Assembly: GCF_031202265.1 (NCBI RefSeq)
Contig: NZ_CP100604.1
Location: 7,980,501-8,044,500, forward strand
Source of the DNA: Bradyrhizobium sp. Ash2021
GTDB lineage: Bacteria; Pseudomonadota; Alphaproteobacteria; Rhizobiales; Xanthobacteraceae
Length of the DNA stretch: 64,000 bases
Reading direction: 5' to 3'
Below the pieces are notes generated by a model. It was given only the letters and a program-made list of their open reading frames with translations, was not told the DNA's origin and did not search any database. Of the stretch, positions 34,045-42,756 are shown in pieces (position 1 is the stretch's first letter; each line of letters opens with the position of its first letter). A program made the position numbers and the translations under genes.

Positions 34045-36159
34045 AGCCGCCCCGGTATCTCTCCTATCGTCATGATCCCTAAAGAACTTGTGCATGACAG
34101 CGCGGAGCCGCATTGGGTCGACAGGCTTGTGCAGCAAAATGTATCCTCTATCCCTGGCGTCACGTAATGGTTCAGGTGCAGTATCGCCGGTGATGAGAAT
34201 AGCTGGAATTGAAGAACCAAACGCCGCATTAATTTGTTCGATTGCCCGGATCCCGGTCTTTCCGCTCGCAAGATGATAATCCGAGATTATAAGATCGGGG
34301 CGTTGTTGACGCTCTGCAAGTCTGATAAGTGCAGCTTCGTCGGATCCGGTGGTAAGGACGGAGTATCCCCATTTGCCCAGCAATCCGCCCGTTCCCTCCA
34401 GCACAATTGAAGCATCGGCAATAACAAGAATTACCTTGCCTTCGACCGCAAAGGCCGCGGGGCGAGGGGAGTCGACGGGCTCGGTGGATGTGACGCATTC
34501 ATCGGCGATCGGAACCAGGATTGCGAATCGCGAACCTCGGCCCACAGTCGAAGCCAATTCGATTTGGTGGTTGAGAAGTCCGCGAAGTCTGTCGACAATA
34601 GCCAGGCCGAGCCCCAGGCCGCCGTACCGGTTCCGTTCTGGGGCAGGAAGTTGAAAAAACTCGCCAAAGATATTCTGCTTCTGATCCTCAGGAATGCCGG
34701 GACCGCTATCCCATACTTCAATACGCAACATTTCACCGCGCCGACGACATCCGACGATGATCCCACCCCGCAATGAATAGCGCACAGCATTGGATACCAG
34801 ATTGAGCAGTATGCGTTCGAGCAGCATGGCGTCGCTCCGCACCCAGGCGTCACTTCGCCTAACGCGTAGACGCAAGCCTTTTTCTCGCGTTGCCTGATCA
34901 AACGTCGTCTCAATTTTTTGCAACAGGCGCGCGATCGGGAATTCGGTAATTTTGGGTGTAAGGACCCCGGCATCGAGCCTGGAAATATCCAGGAGCGAAT
35001 TGAACATTTCATCCATTTCCTTGCGCGTTGCATCGATCCGCTCGATCGTCTTTGTCCTTTCCCCCGGTTTGAGCGGCGTGCGCAGCTGTGCAACGAACAG
35101 GCCCAATGCATGTAATGGCTGCCGCAAATCATGGCTTGCCATGGCAAGAAAGCGCGATTTTGCCGCATTGGCGAGCTCCAGCTCTCGCGTACGCTCTGCG
35201 ACCTTCCGCTCGAGTCCAATCTGCGCGCGGCGCAGACTTCCCTCCGCTTTCTTGCGCACCTCGACGTCGGCGCTCAGTAACAAGCTTGGAACGGTAATAC
35301 TGATCAAGAACATCAACACCAGCAGGAATGAAACGTTGAGATCCGCGGTCGTGAAGGGGCCGCCGCCCGTGAGCGTCCCCCAAATCGTGATGCCCGCAAG
35401 CACCAGCGCAACCGTTGCGGTGTCACGTGGACCGCGGCGCAGCGCCGCCCACAACATGGGCAGGATCGCAAGAAAACCCAGTGGAGTTCGGCTCGGCGTT
35501 TGCTCGATCAGGGGACTGAAAGCAATGAGTCCAACAGCTGCCGCTGTTGCGAGGACGCCGACCGTCTCCAAAAATTCCTTGCGGTTGAAAGCATGGTGGG
35601 GCCTTGATGCCCAAAGCACGATAACGGGGGCGATGACCAGCGCGCCGGTCACATCTCCCAGCCACCATGTGACCCAGGCGTTCGCGAAATTCGTCCGTTC
35701 GATGTACCCGGCGGTTGCCAGGCTGGTCAGTCCAATGCTGGCGCTGATCGGTGTCGCGATCGCGACGCAAATCAGAGCAAACTTCGCGACAGAATTTGGC
35801 TTCGAAAACGTATTACATCCGCTCGACCATCGATTGATCAGGTAAGCGCCAACAACCGCTTCAAGAGAGTTACCGGTCGCAATCGCAATTGCGGTGGCAA
35901 CCGAGCCGGCGGTCGTCGCATTGGCGATCGCCGCCGCCGTGAAGATTGCGGGCCAAGTCCGATATCCCCACAACAACACCGCCGCCAGCGCGACACCCGT
36001 CGGTGGCCAAATTGGCGTTGCACTGGGATGAATGGAGGCGAGAGCAAGGCCGCCTTTTGCCAGGGCGAAATAAATCACGCCAATTGTGACCAGGCCGCCG
36101 GCATAGCCAATGCCTGGGCGGAAATTTATCTCCGGCGTTGGTGATCCTGGATCCGACAT
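34039..36159 (-). CDS. MASE1-type hybrid sensor histidine kinase with receiver domain
   Basis: A 706-residue membrane kinase. Residues ~15-305 are a multi-span MASE1-like sensor (IWPPTGVALAAVLLWGYRTW, NARF-like WVTWWLGDVTGAL). A short coiled linker is followed by the dimerisation/phosphoacceptor helix ASHDLRQPLHALG with H343, and the ATPase domain (N-box NLVSNAVRYS, G boxes DSGPGIPED and GGLGLGLAI). The C-terminal receiver (~575-700) has D627 in ISDYHLASG, TGD and HKPV, but its N-terminal acidic pair is reduced to one acid (VIADAS). ATG at 36159 is chosen because the long frame upstream runs through a repeat copy. It converges on the LuxR-type regulator gene. Confidence 0.9.
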   Translation of the reverse strand: MSDPGSPTPEINFRPGIGYAGGLVTIGVIYFALAKGGLALASIHPSATPIWPPTGVALAAVLLWGYRTWPAIFTAAAIANATTAGSVATAIAIATGNSLEAVVGAYLINRWSSGCNTFSKPNSVAKFALICVAIATPISASIGLTSLATAGYIERTNFANAWVTWWLGDVTGALVIAPVIVLWASRPHHAFNRKEFLETVGVLATAAAVGLIAFSPLIEQTPSRTPLGFLAILPMLWAALRRGPRDTATVALVLAGITIWGTLTGGGPFTTADLNVSFLLVLMFLISITVPSLLLSADVEVRKKAEGSLRRAQIGLERKVAERTRELELANAAKSRFLAMASHDLRQPLHALGLFVAQLRTPLKPGERTKTIERIDATRKEMDEMFNSLLDISRLDAGVLTPKITEFPIARLLQKIETTFDQATREKGLRLRVRRSDAWVRSDAMLLERILLNLVSNAVRYSLRGGIIVGCRRRGEMLRIEVWDSGPGIPEDQKQNIFGEFFQLPAPERNRYGGLGLGLAIVDRLRGLLNHQIELASTVGRGSRFAILVPIADECVTSTEPVDSPRPAAFAVEGKVILVIADASIVLEGTGGLLGKWGYSVLTTGSDEAALIRLAERQQRPDLIISDYHLASGKTGIRAIEQINAAFGSSIPAILITGDTAPEPLRDARDRGYILLHKPVDPMRLRAVMHKFFRDHDDRRDTGAAL

Positions 36160-36304
36160 CGTCGACGCCCGGACTAGGCAGCTGGACCATCCACCATGAC
36201 TGACCTTATGATCTCCTTGATAAAGATCAAGGATCGCTCGTTTCCCGTGTACCAAGCGGTTGATCGATACCTCTACGTCCGACCGGAGCGACAATGCAAA
36301 ACTC

Positions 36305-36518
36305 CTCCGCAGGCGAAATCGAGGCTTGTTCGCTCTGGCCCTCCGAGTGGGCGCAGAATGCATTCGAGCAAAGGCTGTTCGACTTTCCGCCACAACGCCG
36401 CGCAATAGCCCACTTCGAAAGAGCTGACATAGTCGGCAACGATATCTGCGGACTGGTGGCGCGATAGCTCTCGCTGAGCGGGTCTCCGTTGAGCATGAGG
36501 GGACGTCCCGAGAGTCAT
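36305..36518 (-). pseudogene. N-terminal remnant of a class I SAM-dependent methyltransferase
   Basis: The minus-strand frame reads SADIVADYVSSFEVGY, ALWRKVEQPLLECILRPLGG and SLDFACGG, which resembles the first ~65 residues of a class I methyltransferase up to motif I (LDFACGTG). Right after FACGG the similarity ends and a stop follows. The rest of the catalytic fold is absent here. The call depends on a short match, so it is tentative. Confidence 0.4.
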
Positions 36519-36696
36519 CTACCGAACGCCAAGCACCATGCGGAGCCGACGTCTTCATGCATTTGGATGATAGCGGAATGCGCGGCGAACTCATCTGTTG
36601 GCGACGCGCGCGTCTCGAGCGGCGCAATCTAGAATCGTTCCTTTGAGATTGGCGCATCCGTGGATGGCCCACGACCGGAGGTCCGCTCTGGATCAT

Positions 36697-36925
36697 TCGC
36701 GACCTGGGCGAGCCAGTAGCAAGTCCAGTCATGTTCGCTATACCGCCGAAAGCGGAAGTAAATTCAGAGCATTTTTGTGCGCCTTCCTCGATCTCGCATG
36801 ACTTTCTTCGCTCGAAGGTGGCGGTCGTGCAGTTTTTACATACAGGAAGGCGCTGCTGGCCCATCGCACTCCAGGCCGTGAACCCACAAATCTGCCGGGC
36901 GGAGGGCCCGCGAGAGTCCGCTATG
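36697..36925 (+). repeat. Dispersed repeat, copy C
   Basis: It shares the 5' part with copy B (TCGCGACCTGGGCGAGCCAG to AAGTAAATTCAGAG) and the full core, but stops at CCGCTATG where B and A continue. A few substitutions separate it from the others. It lies upstream of the hybrid kinase gene; the adjoining bases to 37102 hold no supported gene. Confidence 0.9.
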
Positions 36926-37108
36926 CGTAAATGCGGGCGCCATCGGCGAAATTGAGATTGTCAATCACGGTATCCAAGCGTCAGCGTTGCTTACTTGCTT
37001 CGAACTCCGGGACTGCTACCACGGTTCCGTGCGACGACATAGAGAATTGAAAATGACATTTCGAACTGATCGACGCACCGCGATTGAGCAGCTTGAACAG
37101 GTGTGCCG

Positions 37109-37432
37109 ATGTTGTTTCGGATAACTCTGTGGGTTCCGGTAATCATCATCGTTGTGTTAGGTGCGGGCTCGAATGATGCGTCGGCCCTTCGCTGCAGTCG
37201 CAGCAGTTCAACCTGCCGAGAACAACCGGTAGCTCAGGCCAGCAATTATGACGCCAGGCATCACAGGCGTCGTCCGGTTGCTCGCTTCCCCCTGAGGACC
37301 ACCGACTGCTCCGGGTTCGATCACGGCCCGGTCTATGGTCCCGAGCCCTGCAATTTTCCCTATAATTGCGAAATGTTCGACGGCGCCTGCGGTGACAGTC
37401 GGGCTTGGGCAAACACCATCGGCACACATTAG
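37109..37432 (+). CDS. Small exported cysteine-containing protein
   Basis: A 107-residue protein with a hydrophobic signal-like N-terminus (LFRITLWVPVIIIVVLGAG, cleavage possible near ASA). The mature part has seven cysteines, one arginine/histidine-rich stretch (DARHHRRRP) and the segment DCSGFDHGPVYGPEPCNFPYNCEMFDGAC. An even number of cysteines less one suggests disulfides. No family is recognised. A GTG at 37103 is an alternative start and no strong ribosome site is seen, so the gene is plausible but not certain. Confidence 0.5.
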   Translation: MLFRITLWVPVIIIVVLGAGSNDASALRCSRSSSTCREQPVAQASNYDARHHRRRPVARFPLRTTDCSGFDHGPVYGPEPCNFPYNCEMFDGACGDSRAWANTIGTH

Positions 37433-37631
37433 AACGCTTCATATTGTTGTCCGCTCTGTCCTCGCTAACGGACATGCCGGTGCACCGAGGCCACGTGTGA
37501 AAAGTGCCAGATTTGGACATATCAGCACGACGCGCATCTTGATCAATTCGAAAAGCCGCTGCAGCAGGTCGCGACGACCGCGATAGCAGTCGGGGCTTGC
37601 TCTGGCCGGCAACCCCGATGATGCGAATGGC

Positions 37632-38381
37632 TTAGGGACTGAGCGGCGTGAGGGCGTTGCGCAGTGGCGCGCTGGAAATTTGCATCAAACCCGCAAATGG
37701 CTGACCCAGCTCCAGGACCAGGTAGATCGCCCCGGCGGCCGACAGTGCAAAAACGAACAGCGAGCCGAAAACGGTTGCGCTGGGTTTGGCAAACAGACCG
37801 AAGCTTCCAAAGATGATGGTGAGCCAGAAAATCAGCACCACCAGGAACGGCATAGGGATTGAGTTGTTCGTCTGTGCGAACAGCAGCAGGCGGGTTTGCG
37901 CAATGTCGGTGGCGATCTGTATGGCCCTGGCTTGCAGGGAGCGCTGGGAATCGTTCTGCGGCGAAAGCTGCTGAAGCTTCGCAAAGAATGCGTCGCTTGC
38001 GGCGCTCGCCTCGAAGGGGGTCGCCTTGGCAACCTCGGAACTTTTCTCGCGCCACATTCGATCGGCTAAAACAACGATGGCGCGCCGCAACAGATTGCGT
38101 ACGTCGTTCGTCTCCGGTCCGTACTGCGCCAGCAGATTGTCGAGCACGACAACATTACTCGTCATCTGCGTGACTTGAGTGCTCTGCGTGTCGTAGGAGC
38201 CCTTCGCCGAGGCGATCAGCAAGCCGAGAACAAGCGCGGCTATCGTCCCGATGAGGCCTGTGCCCAACCTGACCACATCCTTGTCATCTGTGCTCAGGTG
38301 ATGCCCAGGAAGGAACATACCGAGCAGGGCGCCTCCAGAGATGCATACAAACGTGATGCACGATAACGCGATTGCATTCAT
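37632..38381 (-). CDS. DUF4239 (bestrophin-like) membrane protein
   Basis: A 249-residue membrane protein with four hydrophobic spans: two N-terminal (residues ~5-25 and ~40-58, GLIGTIAALVLGLLIASAKGSYDTQ) and two C-terminal (~178-196 and ~205-225). A ~110-residue soluble middle part lies between them. This layout and the LVLGLLIASAKGSYD segment fit DUF4239, whose members are annotated as bestrophin-like; an ion-channel role is suspected but not proven. It ends on the same strand as the anchored TAXI gene, separated by a frameshifted small gene. Confidence 0.7.
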   Translation of the reverse strand: MNAIALSCITFVCISGGALLGMFLPGHHLSTDDKDVVRLGTGLIGTIAALVLGLLIASAKGSYDTQSTQVTQMTSNVVVLDNLLAQYGPETNDVRNLLRRAIVVLADRMWREKSSEVAKATPFEASAASDAFFAKLQQLSPQNDSQRSLQARAIQIATDIAQTRLLLFAQTNNSIPMPFLVVLIFWLTIIFGSFGLFAKPSATVFGSLFVFALSAAGAIYLVLELGQPFAGLMQISSAPLRNALTPLSP

Positions 38382-38524
38382 GATTCACCAGTGTGTCGCG
38401 AGGCAGCGGCCGTCTCTCTGTTGGTCATCCAGTTTTAGGCCGTAGCCTCAAGCTCGTTCGCCTGAGCGCAGCCTCGGTCTCTGCCGAGTATCGTTGATGG
38501 GGCATCCTGATGCGTCGTGGCCTG

Positions 38525-38754
38525 TCAGTACACCCTGCGCCGAACAACGGGCGCCCGCGGCGCGACAACCGCACCGGCAGGACGGACGACCGGCGCTGTC
38601 ACCACGGGCGCCGTCATCACGACGGCAGCCCCTCCGGCGGCGACGCAGCCTGCGCGAACCACCCCACGAGCGCAAACGACGGCGCCGGCTTCCATCGCGC
38701 TAAGGGCGATGAGGCTTCCTGCCAGCAGTACGGGGGAATCATCAGATGTTTCAT
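38525..38754 (-). pseudogene. Frameshifted small exported Ala/Val/Pro-rich protein
   Basis: An ATG at 38754 with GGAG ahead starts MKHLMIP, but the frame then turns into non-protein-like sequence. In the next frame the translation is VLLAGSLIALSAMEAGAVVC, then RAGCVAAGGAAVVMTAPVV and an ending VVRRRVY, which is a classical signal peptide plus a low-complexity mature part of a type common in Bradyrhizobium. The switch falls on a run of five G (38732-38736; five C on the coding strand). One base more, or two fewer, would restore a continuous protein of ~75 residues. It is either a real frameshift or a homopolymer sequencing error. Confidence 0.55.
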
Positions 38755-38833
38755 GACGGCTCTCCTTGGGTTGTTATTCTGTGGTTCCGGCAATCGCGGT
38801 ACCGCGGCGTGTCGCGACTTAGCGGTGTGTCGC

Positions 38834-40156
38834 CTACGCCGCGGAGGCAACTGCGGCTCCCTTAGCGATCGATGTGCGTCGGTCGTGAATCAAGCTCTCC
38901 AGCCGATGGGCTGCCACGTTCAATGTGACAGCGTCGACCGCGCTCTCGTCTCCGGCAGCCGATTTGGCGCGCTCCGCCCTTAGAATGTTGTCGATTTCCT
39001 CTTCGATCTCCGACAGCTCGGCCTCAGTGTCGACGTTCCGAATCCGGCGCACCAGGGCATAAAGGGAATCCAGCGGGCCTTCGGGTGCGAACTTGCCGAT
39101 GCCGAGAAAATTCCACGCCGTGGCAAGCATGGTGGCAACGCCGCCCAGCACCATCGGCGTCAGATAGATCCAGTTGCCGTATTCATCCATAAAACTCTGC
39201 GTGGTGCTGTTGTAAACGGCTGCCGCTCCAGGGTGCAGCGGAAGGTAGGCATCCTGGTCGGTGCTGGGCGCGGTGATCTGCGCGAAAATGGGCTGCTCGC
39301 GCAGAAGATCCCTGCGCACCCTCATGATCGCCTGGGTCAGGCTGGTGACGAGATCGGTGCCGAGCTTCTTCTGCGCTACCAGATATAACGAGGTCCTCAA
39401 CGTCGTCAGGTCATCGTCCGGAACCGGCGGCGCTCCCCGCAGCGTGCCCTTCGGGACGTCGAAACTTTCAAAGGCACGTTCGCCCTCTGCAATTGCCGCC
39501 GCCGATTCGATTGGGATCAGCACCGGCGCCTTCTTGTGATCCAGCTGAAAAAAGCCGCGAACGAGCGAGAGATATTTTTCGGCCAGGGGAATCACGACAA
39601 GCAGCGCACTGACCTGTTTTGACTGAATGGCTTGCCGCACATCCGTCAAAGCAAGGTTCTTGAACGCAACTTTTGCGCTCGCCAGATCGTATTCCTTGGT
39701 GAGCACATCGACAATCTTGGCGTTCGCTGCGCCGCCGACCACGCCGACTGTATGTCCCTTCAGACTTTCGATGCTGTCGATGGAAGATCCGGGCGGCGCG
39801 ATGATCAGCACGACCATATGGCTGACGACGACGACGGCTTGCGCCTGAGACAAATCGCCGACATCGCCGCGAACCACGGCGAGATCGACTTTGCCCGCGG
39901 AAAAAGCGTTAGCGGCCTCAAGCGCCGTGCCGCTGTCGATGACTTTGAGCCGTACCGGCGCGTTCGTTGAAACGAGCTCGTTCGCTATGGCTGACATGGC
40001 CTTGGCAGCCTCACCGTCGATCGAGCCGGCCGCCACGTTAAGCGTTACCGGATGAGTATAGTACCGATAGGCAAGGAGACCTGCGCCTGCCGCAAAGACG
40101 GCTACGCTGACAAGCAGGAAAAAGCGAAGCCAAAGGGGTATTTTCGTCGACATCAT
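38834..40156 (-). CDS. Membrane-anchored TAXI-family solute-binding protein
   Basis: A 440-residue protein. An uncleaved-looking N-terminal helix (LRFFLLVSVAVFAAGAGLLAY, ~residues 9-29) is followed by a TAXI-type periplasmic domain (~35-320: TLNVAAGSIDGEAAKAM, IDSGTALEAANAFSAGKVDLAVVRGDVGD, LKGHTVGVVGGAANAK). A second helix (~335-357, IYLTPMVLGGVATMLATAW) and an acidic coiled cytosolic tail come after. TAXI proteins normally deliver ligands to TRAP permeases, but no permease gene is in this window, and the two anchors suggest a sensor or assembly role. GGAG precedes the paired ATG codons. Confidence 0.8.
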   Translation of the reverse strand: MMSTKIPLWLRFFLLVSVAVFAAGAGLLAYRYYTHPVTLNVAAGSIDGEAAKAMSAIANELVSTNAPVRLKVIDSGTALEAANAFSAGKVDLAVVRGDVGDLSQAQAVVVVSHMVVLIIAPPGSSIDSIESLKGHTVGVVGGAANAKIVDVLTKEYDLASAKVAFKNLALTDVRQAIQSKQVSALLVVIPLAEKYLSLVRGFFQLDHKKAPVLIPIESAAAIAEGERAFESFDVPKGTLRGAPPVPDDDLTTLRTSLYLVAQKKLGTDLVTSLTQAIMRVRRDLLREQPIFAQITAPSTDQDAYLPLHPGAAAVYNSTTQSFMDEYGNWIYLTPMVLGGVATMLATAWNFLGIGKFAPEGPLDSLYALVRRIRNVDTEAELSEIEEEIDNILRAERAKSAAGDESAVDAVTLNVAAHRLESLIHDRRTSIAKGAAVASAA

Positions 40157-40489
40157 GCTCGTCACTCCAGACGCGTCGGCCGATGGACATCGCTGCATGC
40201 CTTAATTGCAGCGCGTACAACCGTAATACTAAAGCCTCGTAGTTCGAAAACCGGCAGGCTCCCGTGCGGGTTCACCATGTCCTTGCCGCTGTATTTCTGC
40301 GGACCTGCGATGCCCGTGAACTCCCGCGGCCAGAGTAGCTGCCAGCGGCCGCTCTACGTGCTCGCTGCTCAAGACCCCCCAAGCTCGGGGAAATTGAATG
40401 GTATATATCAGAATTGTCGGCCGATGTCCGGCTATGCCCAAGTCCTAAACGGGTCAAAAGCAGGGCCACTTTCGCGGTAGGGACGCGAG
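40157..40489. other. Region without a supported gene
   Basis: About 330 bases between the TAXI gene start and the intron remnant. Short frames exist on both strands, none with family features. The TAXI gene promoter should lie here. Confidence 0.4.
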
Positions 40490-40781
40490 TTACCTCGCGC
40501 CCACAAGGAGCTTCCGCACATGCCAGTGTCTAAGACCACGCCGGGCCGTCTGGGCGCTCGCGTTGTCGCGCCCATCCGTGTTGCCTTCCGTCACCGGAAC
40601 GACGTCGGCACCCAGGATGAGGGTACTTTCGCGGCTCAATGGCTGGCCTATGCGCTCCCCTGTCAACGCTTCGCCGATGCCCTCGCCGGCATCTGCGCAT
40701 GACTCGGGGTCGATGCGGTTCGCTACTCCTTCATCGTGATGGACTTGCACCATCTACTCCTTGCCGGTCTTCCCGGCGCAC
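40490..40781 (-). mobile_element. 5' fragment of a group II intron (truncated)
   Basis: On the minus strand the sequence starts GTGCGCCGGGAAGACCGG, fitting the bacterial group II 5' splice-site consensus GTGYG. It continues with GGTGCAAGTCCATCACGATG, GAAGGAGTAGCGAACC, GAGTCATGCG and GCGTTGACAGGGGAGCGCAT, segments I recognise from the domain I region ahead of intron-encoded reverse transcriptases. The pattern fades after CGGAAGCTCCTTGTGGG (~40500). No reverse transcriptase follows. Translated versions of this region are often listed as hypothetical proteins. The identification is from memory of the family. Confidence 0.6.
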
Positions 40782-40951
40782 TCCGGTCTAACCCAATAAG
40801 CAGACGTTCTCGGCTTCCGTCAGCATGTCTCAAAGGTGCCAATTCCAGACCATGCTCTCGGGAGTGCGACCGTTCTCAAAACGGAAATTCCTATCCACAA
40901 ACTTTTAGTTTTGCTTGGGCCAAGACGGCGCGCCCGCTCGAATTCGCAAAG

Positions 40952-41632
40952 CTATTTTCTGTTGCCTTCGTCCGTGGGCCGTTCCCAATTTCCTTCCAGC
41001 TTCTGCTCGAAAACTTGGGCAGCGACGCCTTGGCGGGCGCTTGCAAAGTTGTCGAGCGACAGCGAAGCAATGACGGTAACGACATTGGAATTGACTGCTT
41101 CAAGAGAAAGCATTCTGCCGGTTTCGAGTTCGCTTAGGAGTTTCGGTTCGGGAACAGTTGCCGCCACGCAGCCGTTTGCCAAGCAAATCGTGTAAGGAAC
41201 GAGAATTGAGGCACCCTTATCTACGGTAAGTCTGATGCCGGGCTGCAGAAGGTTTCCAGTCGGAACGAAGATCTGCAATCGTGTGGAAGGGGCATCTTCG
41301 CGTTCGATGAGATCAACCTTGAGGATTATTTGGCCCAGGTCGGACTTGCCTTCGATGGATGTGCGGCAGACCATTTTCGCATCTGCACCCTGTGCACCCC
41401 GGAAGCACAGTTTCTTCCAGGTCGAATAGGTAAGGTTTGGAAGCTTCTGCTGTCCTCGCGCAGCAATCTCGGCTTCGGAAAAATCGGCCGTTGCGGGTAC
41501 GTCACCAAACGGGATGACTTGTTGGCTATTCGCCACTGTCCCAGCCATTGAAATGCCCAGCGCCATGAAGGCAACCAGGACCGATCGCCATGCTTCGGGG
41601 CTGTTGATTGATCGGGCGGTTTGAAGATTCAT
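40952..41632 (-). CDS. Invasion-associated locus B (IalB) family protein
   Basis: A 226-residue exported protein with a signal peptide (cleavage near ANS-QQ). The core (residues ~70-210) has the IalB features: WKKLCFRGAQGADAKMVCRTS with a cysteine pair, then FVPTGNLLQPGIRLTVDKG and YTICLANGCVAA with a second pair. IalB proteins are periplasmic or surface proteins first linked to erythrocyte entry in Bartonella, and are common in non-pathogenic rhizobia with unknown function. A GAGGGG site precedes the ATG. The exported hydrolase gene lies 33 bases upstream on the same strand, so they are probably co-transcribed. Confidence 0.82.
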   Translation of the reverse strand: MNLQTARSINSPEAWRSVLVAFMALGISMAGTVANSQQVIPFGDVPATADFSEAEIAARGQQKLPNLTYSTWKKLCFRGAQGADAKMVCRTSIEGKSDLGQIILKVDLIEREDAPSTRLQIFVPTGNLLQPGIRLTVDKGASILVPYTICLANGCVAATVPEPKLLSELETGRMLSLEAVNSNVVTVIASLSLDNFASARQGVAAQVFEQKLEGNWERPTDEGNRK

Positions 41633-41665
41633 GGCCAGACCCCTCTTACAAACGGACGGTCGTTC

Positions 41666-42544
41666 CTATCGATGGTTCTTCAGAAATTCGGATACCAGCG
41701 GAGCCCATAGTTGCACGGCATCGGCTGAGTCGATCATGAAATGACCGTCTCCCCCAAAATCCGGCAGGAGGTGATATTCGACGTTGCCGCCGGCGGCTTG
41801 AAAAGCCGCCGCCAATCGCTTCGTAAGTTCGGGCCCGAAGTAGCTGTCGTTATGAGTGTAAATCCATAACATCGGTATCCTGGCCGTTCGTCCGAACTGG
41901 GCCGCCGCCTCAACCAGATTGTCCGGGGCGCAATTGTTGTTCGGTTTACCGTTTAAGTGGCCGCCGCGCCCGGCCGCAAAGCCAACAATGGCACGCACTG
42001 ATGTTGGATTCTGGCTGGCAAGTGCGATCGCGCCCCAGCCGCCTCCCGATTGACCGACGACAACGACTTCATCCCGCTTGATGAACGGCTGAACCGACAT
42101 GTATTCGATCACCCACTTGTTAATCGAGGCAATAGCAAGTCCGGCATCTCGAAAGTTGGCGTCCAAACAATTGCCGACGCCTGAGAAAAAGAGCCCGAAC
42201 AGGCCTCGCTCGGGGATTTCGATAGCTGTGGCGCCATATCCTGGACGCACAGGCGCGACGACGACGTACCCCTGCCTGGCGAACCAAATCGCTGCGTCGC
42301 GAAACTCGATCACGGGAAAGTAGCTTCGTTCCCTCGGATCAAGCGAAACTCCGTGGTTCATGACCAGAAGCGGAAATGGTCCTTCGCCGATCGGACGGAT
42401 CATGTACGCCAACATTGGGACGGCTGAAGGAATTGCCCATATCTCTTCACGGAGCTGGAGAGCGAAGGTATTTTGGGTGGTTTCACCGGCGGCGGCAGGG
42501 GGCAGCAGCAGGATCAGAGTGATAAGTTGTATTAGGCGCTTCAT
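41666..42544 (-). CDS. Exported alpha/beta hydrolase
   Basis: A 292-residue alpha/beta hydrolase with a signal peptide (KRLIQLITLILLLPPAAAG). Seen: LLVMNHGVSL with the oxyanion-side HG (~residue 63), nucleophile elbow GQSGGGWGA (~165-173), an acid position near YTHNDSYFG (~232) and the final histidine in GGDGHFMID (~267). It resembles dienelactone-hydrolase-like or acyl-peptidase-like esterases; the substrate is unknown. A cysteine pair (VGNCLDAN and NNNCAPDN) fits a periplasmic location. GGGAGCGG precedes the ATG, and the IalB-family gene follows closely. Confidence 0.82.
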   Translation of the reverse strand: MKRLIQLITLILLLPPAAAGETTQNTFALQLREEIWAIPSAVPMLAYMIRPIGEGPFPLLVMNHGVSLDPRERSYFPVIEFRDAAIWFARQGYVVVAPVRPGYGATAIEIPERGLFGLFFSGVGNCLDANFRDAGLAIASINKWVIEYMSVQPFIKRDEVVVVGQSGGGWGAIALASQNPTSVRAIVGFAAGRGGHLNGKPNNNCAPDNLVEAAAQFGRTARIPMLWIYTHNDSYFGPELTKRLAAAFQAAGGNVEYHLLPDFGGDGHFMIDSADAVQLWAPLVSEFLKNHR

Positions 42545-42756
42545 AAGCCGCTCCCGCTTTACCTATTCAGCAACACGCCGACCATAATGAGCGGTGGGCA
42601 GGTCCACAATGCAAACTCGGCGGGACCTGGGTGCCAGATGGGCAACACAAGCAGGCGACGTCGGACCCGAAGTCCGCTTTGGACCGAAAACCGACCTGAT
42701 TCCTGCGCCTATATAGTGGCACATGCTTCTCGACCTCTGTAACCGAGCCGAGGAGT

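Noticed and set aside
40490..40753. 87-codon minus-strand frame that looks like a hypothetical protein
   Set aside because: It lies inside the group II intron 5' region; the sequence conservation I recognise is that of intron RNA, not of a protein.
40736..41137. 133-codon plus-strand frame
   Set aside because: Antisense to the end of the IalB-family gene and without features.
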